Assembly (NCBI GenBank): GCA_016165875.1
Contig: JABBOT010000011.1
Span: 7,691,711 to 7,755,710 of the forward strand
Length of the DNA stretch: 64,000 bases
Direction of reading: 5' to 3'
Source: Acanthopleura granulata
Lineage: Eukaryota; Mollusca; Polyplacophora; Chitonida; Chitonidae
The notes under the pieces are model-generated. The model was not told the DNA's origin. It worked only from the letters and a program-made list of their open reading frames with translations, and ran no database searches. The position numbers and the translations under genes are program-made. Below are positions 33,796 through 45,975 of this stretch, piece by piece (position 1 is the first letter of the stretch; each line of letters begins with the position of its first letter).

Positions 33796-35580
33796 AACAC
33801 ATTGCTTTCCACTAATGTCATGAATGTGTCATTTGTCACACGTTTATAGGTTTCCGCCATCCGACAATAATTACAATAAATGAATTAATGTAAGAGAAAT
33901 ATTTCCAAAGCAATGAAGGCAGGTCGTAGCCTTGGAGACTGACGTTTAGATGAACAACTACAACAATGTTTGGAAAGGCTGACTCAACAGGCTGACTAAA
34001 AATGAATAATGCTTCCCTGTCATATAACACAAGACCTAGAGGACGCAACGCAGCAAGCGTGATGTTAGTCCTACTTTCTCCAAGCACCAAGGCCGACTTT
34101 CGCATACGTATTGTTTGCTAAACAATGTTTAGTTTTTCCATTCCAATGGAAGCGAAAACATATAAACTGAGCACCTTCTCTAAACAGGACTTGAGCTCAA
34201 GGGCCAAGTTGAGTGGCGAATGTGTTGAGCGTTCTTTGTGAATGTGGCTTTAAGGGGACTAGATTTACAGAATATCGTAAATTTCCTGGACAGAACGTTG
34301 ATAAATGGGATGACTATGATTTTATTAACTGTCTTAGACAGCAGTATTAATAGACGTAGACACCTATATAGCACTGGACGCCAGAGTGCTTAAATTATCA
34401 ACAAATTTTTGAAATGATGGTAATTACTAAAATCAGAAAAAGACAATTGGCGAGTCAGTGAAGAACATTGCAACACGTGACGAATGTCCTTGCTTGCCCA
34501 TCTTCGAAGAAGACAGTGTGGTCTTGGCGGAAACATTAGTGCGTAGACGTCCAATCGGGGAAATGTATATCAAGCGACAAATATTCATCAACACGGAGTT
34601 ATACATCAGTCAAATATATAGCTAGAGGGCGATAATTCCTTTTCATTCATTTAACCAGGCTGATGTGTGTGTAACCGGTCCGATTTGATTACCATTCATT
34701 CTGAAAGCCGTAATGTCCTTAACTCAAAGTTAGCTGACCTCTCCTCATCTATCTAGCACCACGTGAACATTTTCACTTTTGGTCGATACTAATATATCAA
34801 AATTTTTAATCGACTAAGTCGAATCAACTTCCGTCTTCCTTTGAATCAGTGAATACAAGATAATATATGAGGACGGGTGTTATAAGGGTAGATGTAATTG
34901 CCCGTGGGCAGCTGAGTGAAGTTGAGCTGTACGTAAGGCTTTGGGCTATAATGTTTACTATATAAAGTAGACAGTGAGCCATCATGTAATCAGTAAATCG
35001 TTTTTCACGCGGATCAGTTGATGTTGAGTAACCAAGACTTCATGTAGTCAGACGTTATTCTATCTCTTCTGGACTAGAGAAATTCATGTATCACGTTACC
35101 TTTGTAAAATTATGTCTGTTTTTCGCCAGTTATCGAACGGTTATTACAAGGCTTTAGCAACACCTGTCAAATACTTGACGTCAAATTTATGAATTGATCT
35201 AAAAAAAAAACAAAAAAACAAAACCACACAAAACAAAACAAAAAGCTCTTTGCGTGGCCAAGTAGATTTAATTCGACAATGGATGTGCGATGACAAATGT
35301 CGAAAAGCAAATACAAGTGGTTTAATATTAACGTAAACTTCAAATAAATGCTCGTCTTTTTGCAACCTGTTTCGCGTGTTATTGTTTTTTTTTCTTTTTT
35401 TTTTGAATATCGGCGATGTCATAGCATTCTGAGTAATTGTTCATGCATTGAAGTATCATAGATTTATACTGACATCCTTCAATTCTTTCCCTTATTTGAA
35501 CTTACTCCATGATGCTGATGGAGGTGCGAGTTTATACTATGTTAATAATCATTTATACGAACCGTTAAAACAATATCCTA
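33796..35580. repeat. Non-coding; A-rich simple tract at 35199-35245
   Basis: The tract is made of AAAACAAAAA-type repeats. Elsewhere no element was assigned; the longest open frame is 92 codons. Confidence 0.5.
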
Positions 35581-35581
35581 A

Positions 35582-35925
35582 TTAAAGCAAATTCACAACA
35601 GGCGCTACTTCACCTGTTATCCAGGACACAGTCGTCCCTGTTCTGATATCAACCACTATGGTGTAGGCCTTTATATGCAAACCGTCGACACCTTGTGAAA
35701 TGTAACTTGGCCAAATCATAGTGTACCACTGGTACAGGCCACATGTAGCATCTAAACTGTGGACATTTGTTATTTGCCTAATAAGTGACTGAATCTCTTC
35801 GTTACCGAAGATGAAGCCATCAACCTTAATCACAAATCGGCGGGTATCGTGCCAACGACATATTCTCTCCAATACTCAGTTACATTGTGGAAAATGTGCC
35901 GTCGCATCATATCAGCTGTAATAGA
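35582..35925 (-). other. Exon-like minus-strand open stretch, unknown product
   Basis: On the minus strand, CTCTATTACAG near 35920 is a good splice acceptor, followed by a frame reading HIFHNVTEYWREYVVGTI. A shifted frame then reads RRFVIKVDGFIFGNEEIQSL and later CGLYQWYTMIWPSYISQG to a stop at 35582 (96 codons). The switch of frame near 35840 would make it a pseudogene, unless the two parts are unrelated. The composition looks protein-like, but I recognise no family. Confidence 0.2.
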
Positions 35926-36464
35926 GATATTGAGAACTAAGACAGGAAGCAGGTGTTTGAATGATAAGGGTTATTATTGAGTTTCCTTATTGATGAATTC
36001 TGACGTGTTCAGTAAAATTGTTCCCATAGCTTTTCATACATGTATACAAATCTGTTCTTTTAGTCAATTGTTTTTACTGCCGTATGGTCAAGAGTCTTTC
36101 TTCATTTACATGACGTTGGCCTGACCTTTAAGATAAACCCGATGTCGCAGGCATACTGGTTTCCTCCATCATGGAAACAGAACTGCATGCAGCTCTTCTA
36201 GACGGAGAGCTACATTTCCAAGACTACAAACATATGTTGGCTGTAGCCCATCCAAAGCCAGGCTATACGAAGACATGTGGGTCTCAGTTGGAGGGTTTTT
36301 TTCAGATTGGAAGAGGACAAAGATCAGTGTCTAAGCAGGTAATTCAACCCACCGATTTCGTTACCTTTCGGTTTCTAGCTCTCCATTTAAATCATACTTG
36401 AAAAAGAAAGTTTCAGTTCTGTGTCTATGGCTCCATCCGTAAGCTTGACCGCAGTAATGTACGT
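35926..36464. other. Non-coding, nothing recognised
   Basis: One 76-codon plus frame (36171-36401) without motifs. Confidence 0.45.
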
Positions 36465-36512
36465 GAAAGCTACTTGTGCACGGCGTTAAACACCAATCAT
36501 TAAAATCAAATG
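36465..36512 (+). mobile_element. SINE, family 1, 3' tail fragment
   Basis: GTGCACGGCGTTAAACACC then AATCATTAAAATCAAATG, lying 50 bp before a complete copy in the same orientation. Confidence 0.6.
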
Positions 36513-36558
36513 ATTGGTAAGCCATCATCTTTGTCCTGAACATGCGTTTGTATGATAT

Positions 36559-36826
36559 GGAGGGGATCTCCGTGGCTCAGTTGGTTAGCGCGCTGGCGCA
36601 AGGAAATGACCCTGAACCCTCCCACCGTCGCTGTGAGTTCAAGTCCAGCTCATGCTGGCTTCCTCTCCGGCTGTACGTGGACAGGTCTACGAGAAACATT
36701 CGGGTGATTGGTGTCTTTTAACCAGGCTCTGCACGGTTTCCTACCATCATAATGCTGGCCACCGTCGTATAAGTGAAATTTTCCTCTGTACGGCGTAAAA
36801 CACCAATCAAATAAACAAATATAATA
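36559..36826 (+). mobile_element. SINE, family 1, best plus-strand full-length copy
   Basis: The head is clearly tRNA-derived: GATCTCCGTGGCTCAGTTGG, TTAGCGCGCTGGCGCAAGGA (A box) and CTGTGAGTTCAAGTCCAGCT (B box), an internal RNA polymerase III promoter. The body reads TTCCTCTCCGGCTGTACGTG, ACCATCATAATGCTGGCCAC, CGTCGTATAAGTGAAATTTT. The tail reads TGTACGGCGTAAAACACCAA then TCAAATAAACAAAT. The total of about 268 bp is a typical SINE length. The modular build resembles the widely distributed animal MetaSINE type, but I cannot confirm the family name. Confidence 0.92.
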
Positions 36827-38998
36827 TGGAAAAGATCAACTCTACAACCTTAAAAACTTTGTTATTTTTGACAACGAAGTTTCGAAGAAATGTTTATGAG
36901 CAAGGTTTATGATTAAATGTTTCACTGTCACCATTAATATTAGATATTCAATAAATGATGTCTGATACGCAATTTAGCGTGGGGCTTAATATGTATGTCT
37001 GCTCTTGTGGCTGGACAAGCCGTGTCACGATGACATTTACTAGAGGTACGGTTTCTTGCTTCAGGAAATTCTATTTGCAAGTCATAAATTCCGGTGATCA
37101 ATAATAAAGCGCTCCGAGGCAGTGACAGTTTAGGTTATCAGATTTATGAAACGCTTGGTAATTCCTATGATCGTACCTCTGGTGTGTGTGGGAAAATTAT
37201 TTGGTCTCTACAAAGGGGTCTTTCTGTTCACAGATTGCTGTTAGCTGTAATGTCTCAACTGATTAGCCAGTCCCTTCAGGCAACTGGGAACCCGATACGA
37301 TCATGTCAAGAAAGCGACACTATGGCCCTTGTCTGGCAGTACTACACTGCTCATAAAGCCAGCTTATAAAATTCAGCGCGCCGAGTTTCTGAAAATAATT
37401 GTGTATAAAGAAAGTGCCGCGTCAAAAATGTCTGGTATTAAATACAATCTTTGCCTGGTGAGAAATGTGTGAGAGGCTTTAACGCATTTTCATGTAAAAA
37501 GGAAAGAAAAACTTTTTTCGTTTTACTGTCATACGGTGACATTTACCTGATGAGCTTTTAATTTTCTGTTGAAAAAAGATGTAAGTATTCATTTGATTTT
37601 AATCGAAAGTAGTAAATATTATAAAAGTTTTGTCTTTTAATTTAATTAAGTCTTAAAAATTTTTAAGACTAACTTAAAGTCGCACCCGCGGGAAACCCAC
37701 CACCATGCGCAGTACATTTTTTGAGGGCGTTTGGTCTATATCATAAGATGTAGTTTTTCTACATTACATATATATACATTTTTCTAGATTTTATGTTATA
37801 TTGTGATTTTAGAGTTTTATTTATTGGTGTTACTATTGGTATTACGTTAAATTCTTAAAATGGACTGTGATTTGTTAAAAAAATCCTGTAAGAGGTGAAA
37901 CATGCAATTTATCTTGTGATAGCGTGGGGGTTTCCATTTGGTAGTGTTACGAACCCCGTATTTAAAACTTTGTATTACTTTTTTTTTAACCGGGTCACTG
38001 TCTGATCGACATTTTCCCCTCTGTGTACGTTATGGCCTGCACTGGAATTTCATTCGCGCGTTCTTGGGGCTTCTGTGTTTATGCGCTTCGTGTCACTGTA
38101 CTTAGAGCGTACATTCAAGAAATATTTGTCTGTGTTGTAAACATCTTTACGATCAAACCACCCAGAGTTTTCTTTACATCAGTCTATAAATATGAGCGAC
38201 GAAGTTGTAAAGGTCGCAGTTTTATTTGCATCCACTTCAGGATTTCTGGGGTTTATTTGTATCACGGTTTTCACGCTGGTCGACATACATCAATTTGCAC
38301 TCCAGTTTTCTGTACATAGCACCTTGTGTTTCACCACTTGCTACTTTGTCTGAGACGTCGTTTTGGAGCTTGTATCGCTCATTGTCTTTGTGCGATTATG
38401 TCCATTTAATCCAGGTTTACCCTGAAAGTGACTTTGTGTATATTTCCGAGGACTGAAACATACATCGCCAGAACATCACCGACGCTAATCCGTCCACCCT
38501 GGAAAGTTGCATCTTGCCTGGGAGTTGAGTGTATACCATCGTCGGCATGTCGTACCCACAAATCTACGTCACTTTCGGGACAGTCATCTTCGATTGGAGA
38601 ATTCCCAAGAACTGTGGAGTCTGTATTTACATGAACTGGCTAACATTCCTTCCGGATTTGGATGCTACCCTCACTAAGAAACTAAATAGTTTTGTAATTA
38701 TCTGTATGTTTATTATTGTCAGTTATACTATTTGCCTGTTTCGCTCAAATATATGTATTGAACTTATTGTATTCAAGCGTCTTCGTGTTTCTTTGTTTGA
38801 TCTTATCGCTGTCTGACAGTTGAACAAGACATTTGTCTATCATTTTTCCTCTCCAATAATGGTACCTGTACAATAGCTTGAGACAGTGCGAAATTTTGGA
38901 CTTGATCTCTTTCAAAAGCAAATCTCACCCACAAATAATACTTGTTGTATCACTTCTACGGGTACAAGTGCCACAATACTGAGTCTAAGAGAATTAAC
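36827..38998. other. Non-coding; small SINE scrap at 37679-37716 and AT palindrome at 37649-37670
   Basis: AGTCTTAAAAATTTTTAAGA (11-bp arms, no loop) is followed by CGCACCCGCGGGAAACCCAC, a scrap of the minus-strand SINE body. The longest open frame is 98 codons, without motifs. Confidence 0.45.
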
Positions 38999-39978
38999 TT
39001 AAGGATACTAGAACTCCTCAGGGGTGAAATTTGGTCATTTTTTTTATTTCACATTCTCCATTCTCCCCTCAGTTAAAAATGAAAACCAAATTCTAATTGT
39101 AAATACCCTAAATTTGACAAAAAGTATAAAGTGTTGTGAACCAAGACAGATGTGTTTCTTAATTACCCCTTATAAGGGGGATTAGCTCACAGGGACGGGT
39201 TACCTGATGTGAATAGACACGTCTCTGGTAAATGTGTATTGCATCCTGTTATAAACTGTGCATAGCCGTTGGTGCAGGCTACCCAATCAAACCTATCAAC
39301 TGGAACAACAGCCTTAATCATCCAGGCGGGGTGCCACGGAGGGGAGTCTGTAACCAGATTCTAGCAGGTTTTGCTCAGAATTGTCAAGATAAAACACCAT
39401 TTTACGCTTTCAGGAAGCATAATAAATTTTAAATTTTAACTTAAGTAGGTTTTCACACGTAATGTTCCTCCACACATTTATTGTCTTTTTCTCAATTTCT
39501 GTTTTTGAGACGCGTGCGTGGTGAAATACTTTTATTTCTCGCTTATTTCTTAACATAATGCTATGAAACTTGAAGCACATGTAGTTAAATACTTAAGCTT
39601 TTGATATCTTTCATAGTTTTAAAGATATTGGTAAAAAATATCAAATTTTCATTTTTTCACAGTTTTGACTATAAATGATCACTCAGATGAATATTGAAAA
39701 TATGTAGGATCTTTCCTTAGTTTAAAAAGTAAACTGTCCACTTTGGCTAACAAAAAATGAAAAATTTAAAAAAACAGCAGTTTGAAAAACAGCTCAACAT
39801 TTTTTAAAATTTTTTCCTTATTTCTAATAAATAATAAACTTAGGTAAATTTTAAACGCTTTTTTGAAATAAGCAGTCCTTTCAGAGAGTATATACCTATT
39901 GTCACATTTGATCAATTATTCGGGCTACACAACACAAAATGAGAAATTTGGCTCCAGGGGGGGTTCTAGTATTCTTAA
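38999..39978. mobile_element. TTAA-flanked inverted-repeat element of about 980 bp (non-autonomous DNA transposon)
   Basis: TTAA at 38999-39002 is followed by GGATACTAGAAC, and the right end reads GTTCTAGTATTC then TTAA at 39975-39978. The inverted ends extend inward about 45 bp with mismatches (CTCCTCAGGGGTGAAATTTG and TTTGGCTCCAGGGGGGGTTC are opposed). A TTAA duplication is the target site of piggyBac-type and related transposases. The interior is AT-rich, with no frame over 66 codons and no transposase motif, so movement must have depended on an enzyme encoded elsewhere. The inner parts show A/T-rich words such as AAAAATATCAAATTTTCATT. The ends do not match a piggyBac terminus I remember, so the superfamily is uncertain. 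Confidence 0.7.
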
Positions 39979-40295
39979 AGTGTCTGTAATGTTTGGTTAT
40001 AAGGCTGTTGATAGCTGGAGTGGGACTCCTTGATGTTGGTAGATCGCATAGAAGCCTTTTCCTGTCGGAATATTTGCCAGTAGCATTGTTTAAGTTTAAA
40101 CTGAATGTTCTGTAATAGCATACCCTTCCCTGACTTCTGGCTCAACCAATCTGGTTTCGCTCTTGTTGACATCAAATTCTTAAGACTGTTGTCAAGTCCG
40201 AAAGTTAGAGCGTTTTCGGTGTTTCTTCAGATCTCACTCTAAAGTGTTCATATTTATAACGGTTGCGACTGGTTTGTGTGCGTCTTTCACGGTAT
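39979..40295. other. Non-coding, nothing recognised
   Basis: Short spacer between the TTAA element and a family E end. Confidence 0.5.
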
Positions 40296-40352
40296 CCAGG
40301 CGTCGAAACCGACACCCTCAAGCAAAATGGGCGTTCCGCGTCAATAGTCGTT
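40296..40352 (+). repeat. MITE-like family E, left-end fragment
   Basis: CCAGGCGTCGAAACCGACAC and AAAATGGGCGTTCCGCGTCA match the left end of the complete copy at 50.0 kb. An oppositely oriented end lies at 42691-42762. Confidence 0.65.
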
Positions 40353-41814
40353 GTAGACTACCCGATATCGTTCATCTGGTTTGCTTGAAATAAAAGACAA
40401 CAAAAAGTATAACTAAAGTTATTTCAGCAGAGGGGTCCATACAGACCTAACACAGGCGTAGGCATTTTATTTGTGACGCACTTGGTAACTGTGGAAATCA
40501 CCCTTTATGTCTGGAATTCTTACCATGGGATACGCCATTTTGGAGAAACCGGAAACACGATGTCGCGTCAGAAGTGAGACACTCCTTTGTGTAGAAAGTG
40601 CGGTCCCCTTTATTATTACAATCGTACAATTGTGATCAGAAGGAGAATCGCTGATATAACACTCCTAGTACATGGCAAAATAATGAACTAGGAACAGGTG
40701 ACGCCACAGCGGAAATAGATGCCTTCTCCGGTGGTGGAAATATAACGCCCTTGATTGGTTAAAAGATTGGTTAAGAGCATAGCCATACGTTCTATTTTCT
40801 CTGCGTGGACGTTTTTGGTTACTTTGATCTGCGATATCTCGGTTATCCTACGTCACGAAAATTTAAAAGACATGTTTCTGGAACTTTAAATGAAATTCTT
40901 TATCGCTACATATATACATTTGGCCTAGTGTTGTCTTTAAATTGTCAGATCTCTGATTTATTTGAATATTGTTTTAAACATTTGATGGGGTATTTACTGA
41001 GAGGGGGGTATTTTTGTTATCGTTTACATGCAGACAAATATTTACATTGTGACGTGAACAACGATCTGTCGTAGTTTTTGCAAACGTTATATTGTTAATA
41101 CTGAATCAAGGAAGTAGACACCCCTCTGCTTAGACCTCTCAGGGTAGTTAGAAGTACGTTACTACATTACCATTTAATAACAACTGTTGAAATGCTATAG
41201 ACTGAATCTAGCTAGCTATTGTGGAACAGAAGTGTGTGGCATAATTTTATAGCTGTCGATAAATATCACAAGATGCTGCGTTTATACCAGAAGTGTTGTG
41301 AACAGTTTATCGTGCCAAACACATGGAGATATTTCTGTAAGCCTGCATACATATAACTGCAGCTCTAGCAGAAAAAGTTCAGTAATTCTCATACAACTCA
41401 GTAACCAAAAACTTCGCAGCCATTTCACAAGACTACGTACATAGAGCATGCTCTTGTCTACGATCAGTAAATGCAACTGTGAATTCACCTCGAGTTATAA
41501 AGCTTGCTCTGCTGTCTTGGGTCTTAATTTGGAAAGTTTCACTATCGCTATTGTCGATAATTCTAGACTGATCCAACTGACCTGTTACAGCTGACGCTCA
41601 GCTGATGTCTTTACCTTGCATTATGGCCAGGTGAAGAGCCGGTAATACAGTTTTGTTGCTCGATAATCCTTCTGAAGAATATCCACTTGTAATCGGCCAC
41701 ATTGAAATATCACCCCTGCCACCAAGCTGTTGAAAGTCGGGTCTTTGCGTAAAATTGCTGCGCCCCGCAGCTGTATACGAATAGGACAGTTTCGAGTCAT
41801 GTCTTTTACTGCGA
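40353..41814. other. Non-coding, nothing recognised
   Basis: The longest open frame is 89 codons (40805-41074, plus) without motifs. Confidence 0.45.
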
Positions 41815-42250
41815 AAGGTGCTAAAAGTGTTACTGTACCACGTGACTTGACAAAAATGTTAGGCAACTATTTCTGATTACGTTTGCTGTAACATGAGTGT
41901 CTAAAAAAAGTGTGACAAACAGTTATTTAGACTTGAACGAGTTACGATGAAAACTGAGGAGCTGAAAGTTTGTGAACTTGAGAAGTTACTAAAGAAACGT
42001 CACTTGTACCTTCTGAATACAATGAGATGGGTGATCAGTATAAAATAGAGTCAACAAACGTTGCCTAACATTTTGGACAAGTCACAAGATACAGTAAAAC
42101 TCTTTTTACCTTTAACGACAGAAGAGTTCGAACTCAAAACTCCCCTATTGTAATGATATAAAACGCTACAGCATAGAGAGTAAAGCCAGAGCATATACGG
42201 CAGTGAGACAGTTGCTAAATGGTCACACGTAACCAGTGCAGTGCATCATC
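41815..42250. repeat. Dispersed repeat D, copy 1 (with family C core at 42160-42236)
   Basis: TGACAAAAATGTTAGGCAAC, GAGGAGCTGAAAGTTTGTGA, ACTTGTACCTTCTGAATACA align in order with 56.78-56.95 kb. The end carries the minus-strand family C core: GACAGTTGCTAAATGGTCAC, ACGTAACCAGTGC. Type unknown. Confidence 0.55.
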
Positions 42251-42690
42251 TTGTATCGCCCTCAGTGAGGTAAACAGTGCGTGTAAATGCATGAATAGTA
42301 TCAGTTTACATGCCCTATGCACCAAGGCTTTAAATAAGCAGAATTAGTCTTAGAAAAATGCAGTGATTTCAATTGCAACTCATTACACGTCGCTGGCCTA
42401 CGATTTCTCCAAATGCTGTATTGCCTTCGCATTTAGGAAAGAATACCGTGAAAACAATGTAAACGGACGAAGTCAATGGCAGATAGGCTCATGAGGAGAA
42501 GTCCTGCATGTGTGAAGCAGGCCGGTAGAATACGCAGAACAAGATCGTTCAACAGCATCAGCAGCAATCAGTACAAATCCTTGTGGCCTGCCTCCTTCAT
42601 GGGACCTAACAGGCCAGGACATCAAAGCTGTATCGGAGCGTAACAACATTGCATCCTGTCTTAGTTCTATGGTGGAGTTTGGGAACTGGT

Positions 42691-42762
42691 CGTGCGGTTA
42701 TTGACCCGGAACGCCCATTTTGGTTGACGGCTGGTATACGAATGCCGGTTTCGACGTTCAGG
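42691..42762 (-). repeat. MITE-like family E, right-end fragment
   Basis: GTTATTGACCCGGAACGCCC, ATTTTGGTTGACGGCTGGTA, ATGCCGGTTTCGACGTTCAG are the reverse complement of the family E left end. Confidence 0.65.
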
Positions 42763-43359
42763 TTCACAACGTCTTCTGGATCATCTGACATGACATGCGC
42801 ATCGACAAATTGACACTGAGTACCTCTGAATCCTTTCGGGGGCAATGGGTGGGGGTGTGCAGGTGTTATTACAACATGACTAAAGGGATATAACTCTGTC
42901 CAGTAAGTGTGTACATTCTGCATTGTTTGTCATTTGCCACCGGGGGGCGGTGTGTCCTTAAGCTATTGTGCTCAGTGCAAAAAGCATGAGAGTTAAACCT
43001 GTGATGGAATTCGATTCTTTAGAGCACTTGTGGCGACTGTCAGCAGCAGGGTATTCGGTTTTAGTTGTTTTATTTTGTCTAAGAACATAAAACTATAATA
43101 GGTCAATAAAAAACACTAATTCTCTTTATGTCATAAAAAAAGACAGAAAGATGTGAAACTATAATTGGTTAACAAATATTGGGGCATTAAGATTTCTCGT
43201 GCTCGTTTTTGATCTCTTATTTACATCAAAATATCGGTAATTAATAATCATAACGGGAATCTCTGCTTGCACTGTATCTCTACTGCTTGGATCAAAATTT
43301 TCAGGGAGTTGATTACAAAAGTGTGTATGTTATGCCATATGACAATATTTATATCTGGT
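42763..43359. other. Non-coding, nothing recognised
   Basis: Includes a short GGGGGCAATGGGTGGGGGTG stretch. No element or gene was recognised. Confidence 0.5.
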
Positions 43360-44215
43360 TGAGCTGAAATCAGACAAAAGCCTGCAGGAAAAGTAGCATT
43401 TTGAAACAAGTTCTACACAAAGCTGGGCAGACAGACAGTATAGTAGACAATAGACAATCAATATTGAAAATCAGTAGATTTAAATATGTATCTTAATGTA
43501 GGATACCCTTGTGTCAAGTTTTTTTTTTAAATCAGATCAAGTCAGTGGGAGGAGTAGTATTTTGAAACAATTGTTAACAGATGCTGGACAAAGACACACA
43601 CAAGAGGTCAACGAAATGACAATCAATATATAGGACTTATGCACCTTGATGTAGTCTACGCTTGTATCAGTATCGTTGAAATTGAACAAAAACTGTAAAG
43701 GTAGCAGCTGGAAAAAATGTTAACATATGTGGGACAAACAGACAATGAACTCATCGAAAATGAAAATCGTCCTACTGATTATATATCTTCATCTTTATTT
43801 TGTATTATGAGAGAAGAACAGTTGGAGGTGTACCATGGGAAAAAATTGTTCGTCGGACACACCTACATCCACACGGATAAGACACCATCAAAAGTGAAAA
43901 TCGATACTACTGACGATGTATGTTGATGCAGTCTACACTTGTACCAATTTTTTTTTAAAATTAGACAAAAACTGTAAGAGTAGTAGCATTTTGAAAGAAA
44001 CGTTAACATATGAGGCATGAACAGACGGACAACAGGTTAACGAAATTAAAAACTGATACCACCACTTATATATCTTGATGTAGTTGCACTTGAACCAAGT
44101 TTCGTTGAAATCGGAAAATGAATTGTAGGAGGAGTAACGTTTTGAAAGAAGTGGTAAACAGATGCCAGAAAGACAGAGGGACGGACGGCTTGTCAACACA
44201 TCTATGACAAGTACG
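43360..44215. repeat. Tandem array, units of about 150 bp, six diverged copies
   Basis: The anchor GTAGCATTTTGAAA or a variant of it occurs at about 43393, 43554, 43701, 43829, 43983 and 44133, spaced 128-161 bp. Between anchors the same words recur: GTTAACAGATG or GTTAACATATG, then GACAAACAGAC or GGACGGACGG, then a GAAAATCAATA block, CTTGATGTAGTC, ACTTGTACCAAG, and GTTGAAATCAGACAAAAACTG. Such units with GACAGACGGACGG words are common in mollusc intergenic DNA. No coding sense is seen. Confidence 0.8.
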
Positions 44216-45195
44216 GTTGAAAAATGCAGTCTGCCAAAATGCTAACGTGTCAAAAAGAAAGTAATATTTCACAGGTTCATCACATAAGTGAAAAGCACTC
44301 ATTGGAAGCTGTAAAGTTAAGCCTTATATAAAATATTTCCACTATATTTTACCTTTCGGGAACTATAAAACAACATACCGAATCTGACTGCAGTTATGTA
44401 GTTCAACTTTCGGAAATGTTTACGACAAACAATTCTTGAAGATATGGGCATCCAAGGCACTTTCCTCTGCTCACGTTTACTATTCACAGTGCATTACTCT
44501 CTCACCTTCATGTAAACCAAGGAAGTAGTGTTCACCTTGGTTGAAACCTTTGAGAACGCATCCAGGTGTTCGTGGCATATTTCGGATCACCATTTTGACA
44601 AAGTCGGAACTGTTTGTATTTGGATCGGCTTCATGTGGCAACCCTCTGGAAAGTCATATTTTTGGCGCGATGTTTTAGCGCTTTTCGAGGAGGCATTTTG
44701 ATGGTATTCCAGTACAGGAAACTACATTCGTACTGTAATTTTCTCTCCATTTTCCTTGTGAAGTGTTATCTGTCGTAAAGTACTGCCAAATTCCTGTGTA
44801 GATATGTAGATATTTTATTACAACGTACCTTCCAGTGTACGAGGGATATGTTGGCCTCCCCCGCTCTGGACACCGTCTCGATAACATTTTTAGACAGATT
44901 CATTCCAGGTGGTTAATTGGTCCTCAGCTTCCTGAGTTTCAAGCCGCGCTCAAGGATGTTTGACTTATATGTACAGCGGAGAACCATGATATTGGCAACG
45001 GGACACTAGAGTGATGCCAGAGAAAATCACTGCTGCCCATCGTTCGATGTACATTAACGTAAGACCATTGTTCTATCAATGACTGTTTCTGGAAGAAGAA
45101 CGATAACTTGCTTTTGACTACTTATCTGAATCGCAATTCAATACTATTTCGCCACATAAAGCATGACAACTCCATGTATTATGGGAAGAGAGATT
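44216..45195. other. Non-coding, nothing recognised
   Basis: The longest open frame is 70 codons (44675-44887, minus) without motifs. Confidence 0.45.
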
Positions 45196-45440
45196 GTCTC
45201 CGAGGTGACAGGGATACTTTGGGTACTACAGCAATAACCCAGGATTCGCTCACCAATGCCTTCGATGTGAGTTTAAGTCCAGCTCATGCTGGCTTCTTCT
45301 GGCACCATAAGAGGGAAGGTCTGCCAGCAGCTTCCGGATGATTGTGGGTTTCCCCTGGACTATGCCTGATTTTCTCACACGATAATGTAGAAGTGAAATA
45401 ACCTTAAGTACGGCGTAAAACACCAAATGAATAAATAAGC
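45196..45440 (+). mobile_element. SINE, family 1, full length, diverged
   Basis: The decayed head (TCTCCGAGGTGACAGGGATA, GCAATAACCCAGG) is followed by a good B box (TGTGAGTTTAAGTCCAGCTC), body and tail: AAGTACGGCGTAAAACACCA then AATGAATAAATAAG. Confidence 0.85.
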
Positions 45441-45452
45441 AGGATGTCTGAA

Positions 45453-45636
45453 ATACACGCTGGCTTCTTTGCCGGCCTTACGTGGGAAGATCTGCCAGCA
45501 ACTTGCGAATGGTTGTGGGTTTTCCCCTGGCTCTGCCCGGTTTCCTCCCACCACAATGCTGGCCACCGTTGTATAAAAGAAATATTCTTGAATACGGTGT
45601 AAAACACAGATCAATTCAAATCAAATCAAATCTCTG
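45453..45636 (+). mobile_element. SINE, family 1, 5'-truncated, in tandem
   Basis: Starts in the body (ACGCTGGCTTCTTTGCCGGC) 12 bp after the previous copy. It carries GTGGGTTTTCCCCTGGCTCT, CCACCACAATGCTGGCCACC and a tail AATACGGTGTAAAACACAGA followed by a CAAATCAAAT run. Confidence 0.88.
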
Positions 45637-45645
45637 AAATAGAGC

Positions 45646-45686
45646 TGAGATGTAGCAGAATTAGCCACTAATTCTGCTACATCTCA
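45646..45686. repeat. Perfect 18-bp inverted repeat with 5-nt loop
   Basis: TGAGATGTAGCAGAATTA (45646-45663), loop GCCAC, TAATTCTGCTACATCTCA (45669-45686). It lies about 10 bp after a SINE tail. The stem is too short for a typical microRNA precursor. It may be a relic of a small palindromic insertion. Confidence 0.85.
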
Positions 45687-45975
45687 ACTGGGCAGGCCAA
45701 GGGCTAACTACAAGTGGTAATAAATCATTGACTGAAAACACCCACAATCCTATCAGTGACAAGCATGTCGGTGTAAAGGTTATCCCATTGGTATATATGC
45801 TGGCAAATAAAGAAACGGGCTTTAGGTGATTATTGGTTAGAGTAGCCTTCCCTTCCAACAAAAACAATGACACATTAATTGCCATGAACGAGGTTGCAGG
45901 GCACTTTAAAAACTTGACATTGATTTGGCCTTTCCTGGATATGTATTCAATGCTTGTTTTGCGAAAAGAGCGAAA

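Noticed and set aside
36566..36640. tRNA gene at the head of the full-length SINE
   Set aside because: A and B boxes are present but no acceptor stem or cloverleaf closes; the sequence continues into a SINE body.
43360..44215. CRISPR-like array
   Set aside because: Repeats are long, diverged and unevenly spaced without unique spacers, and the genome is animal.
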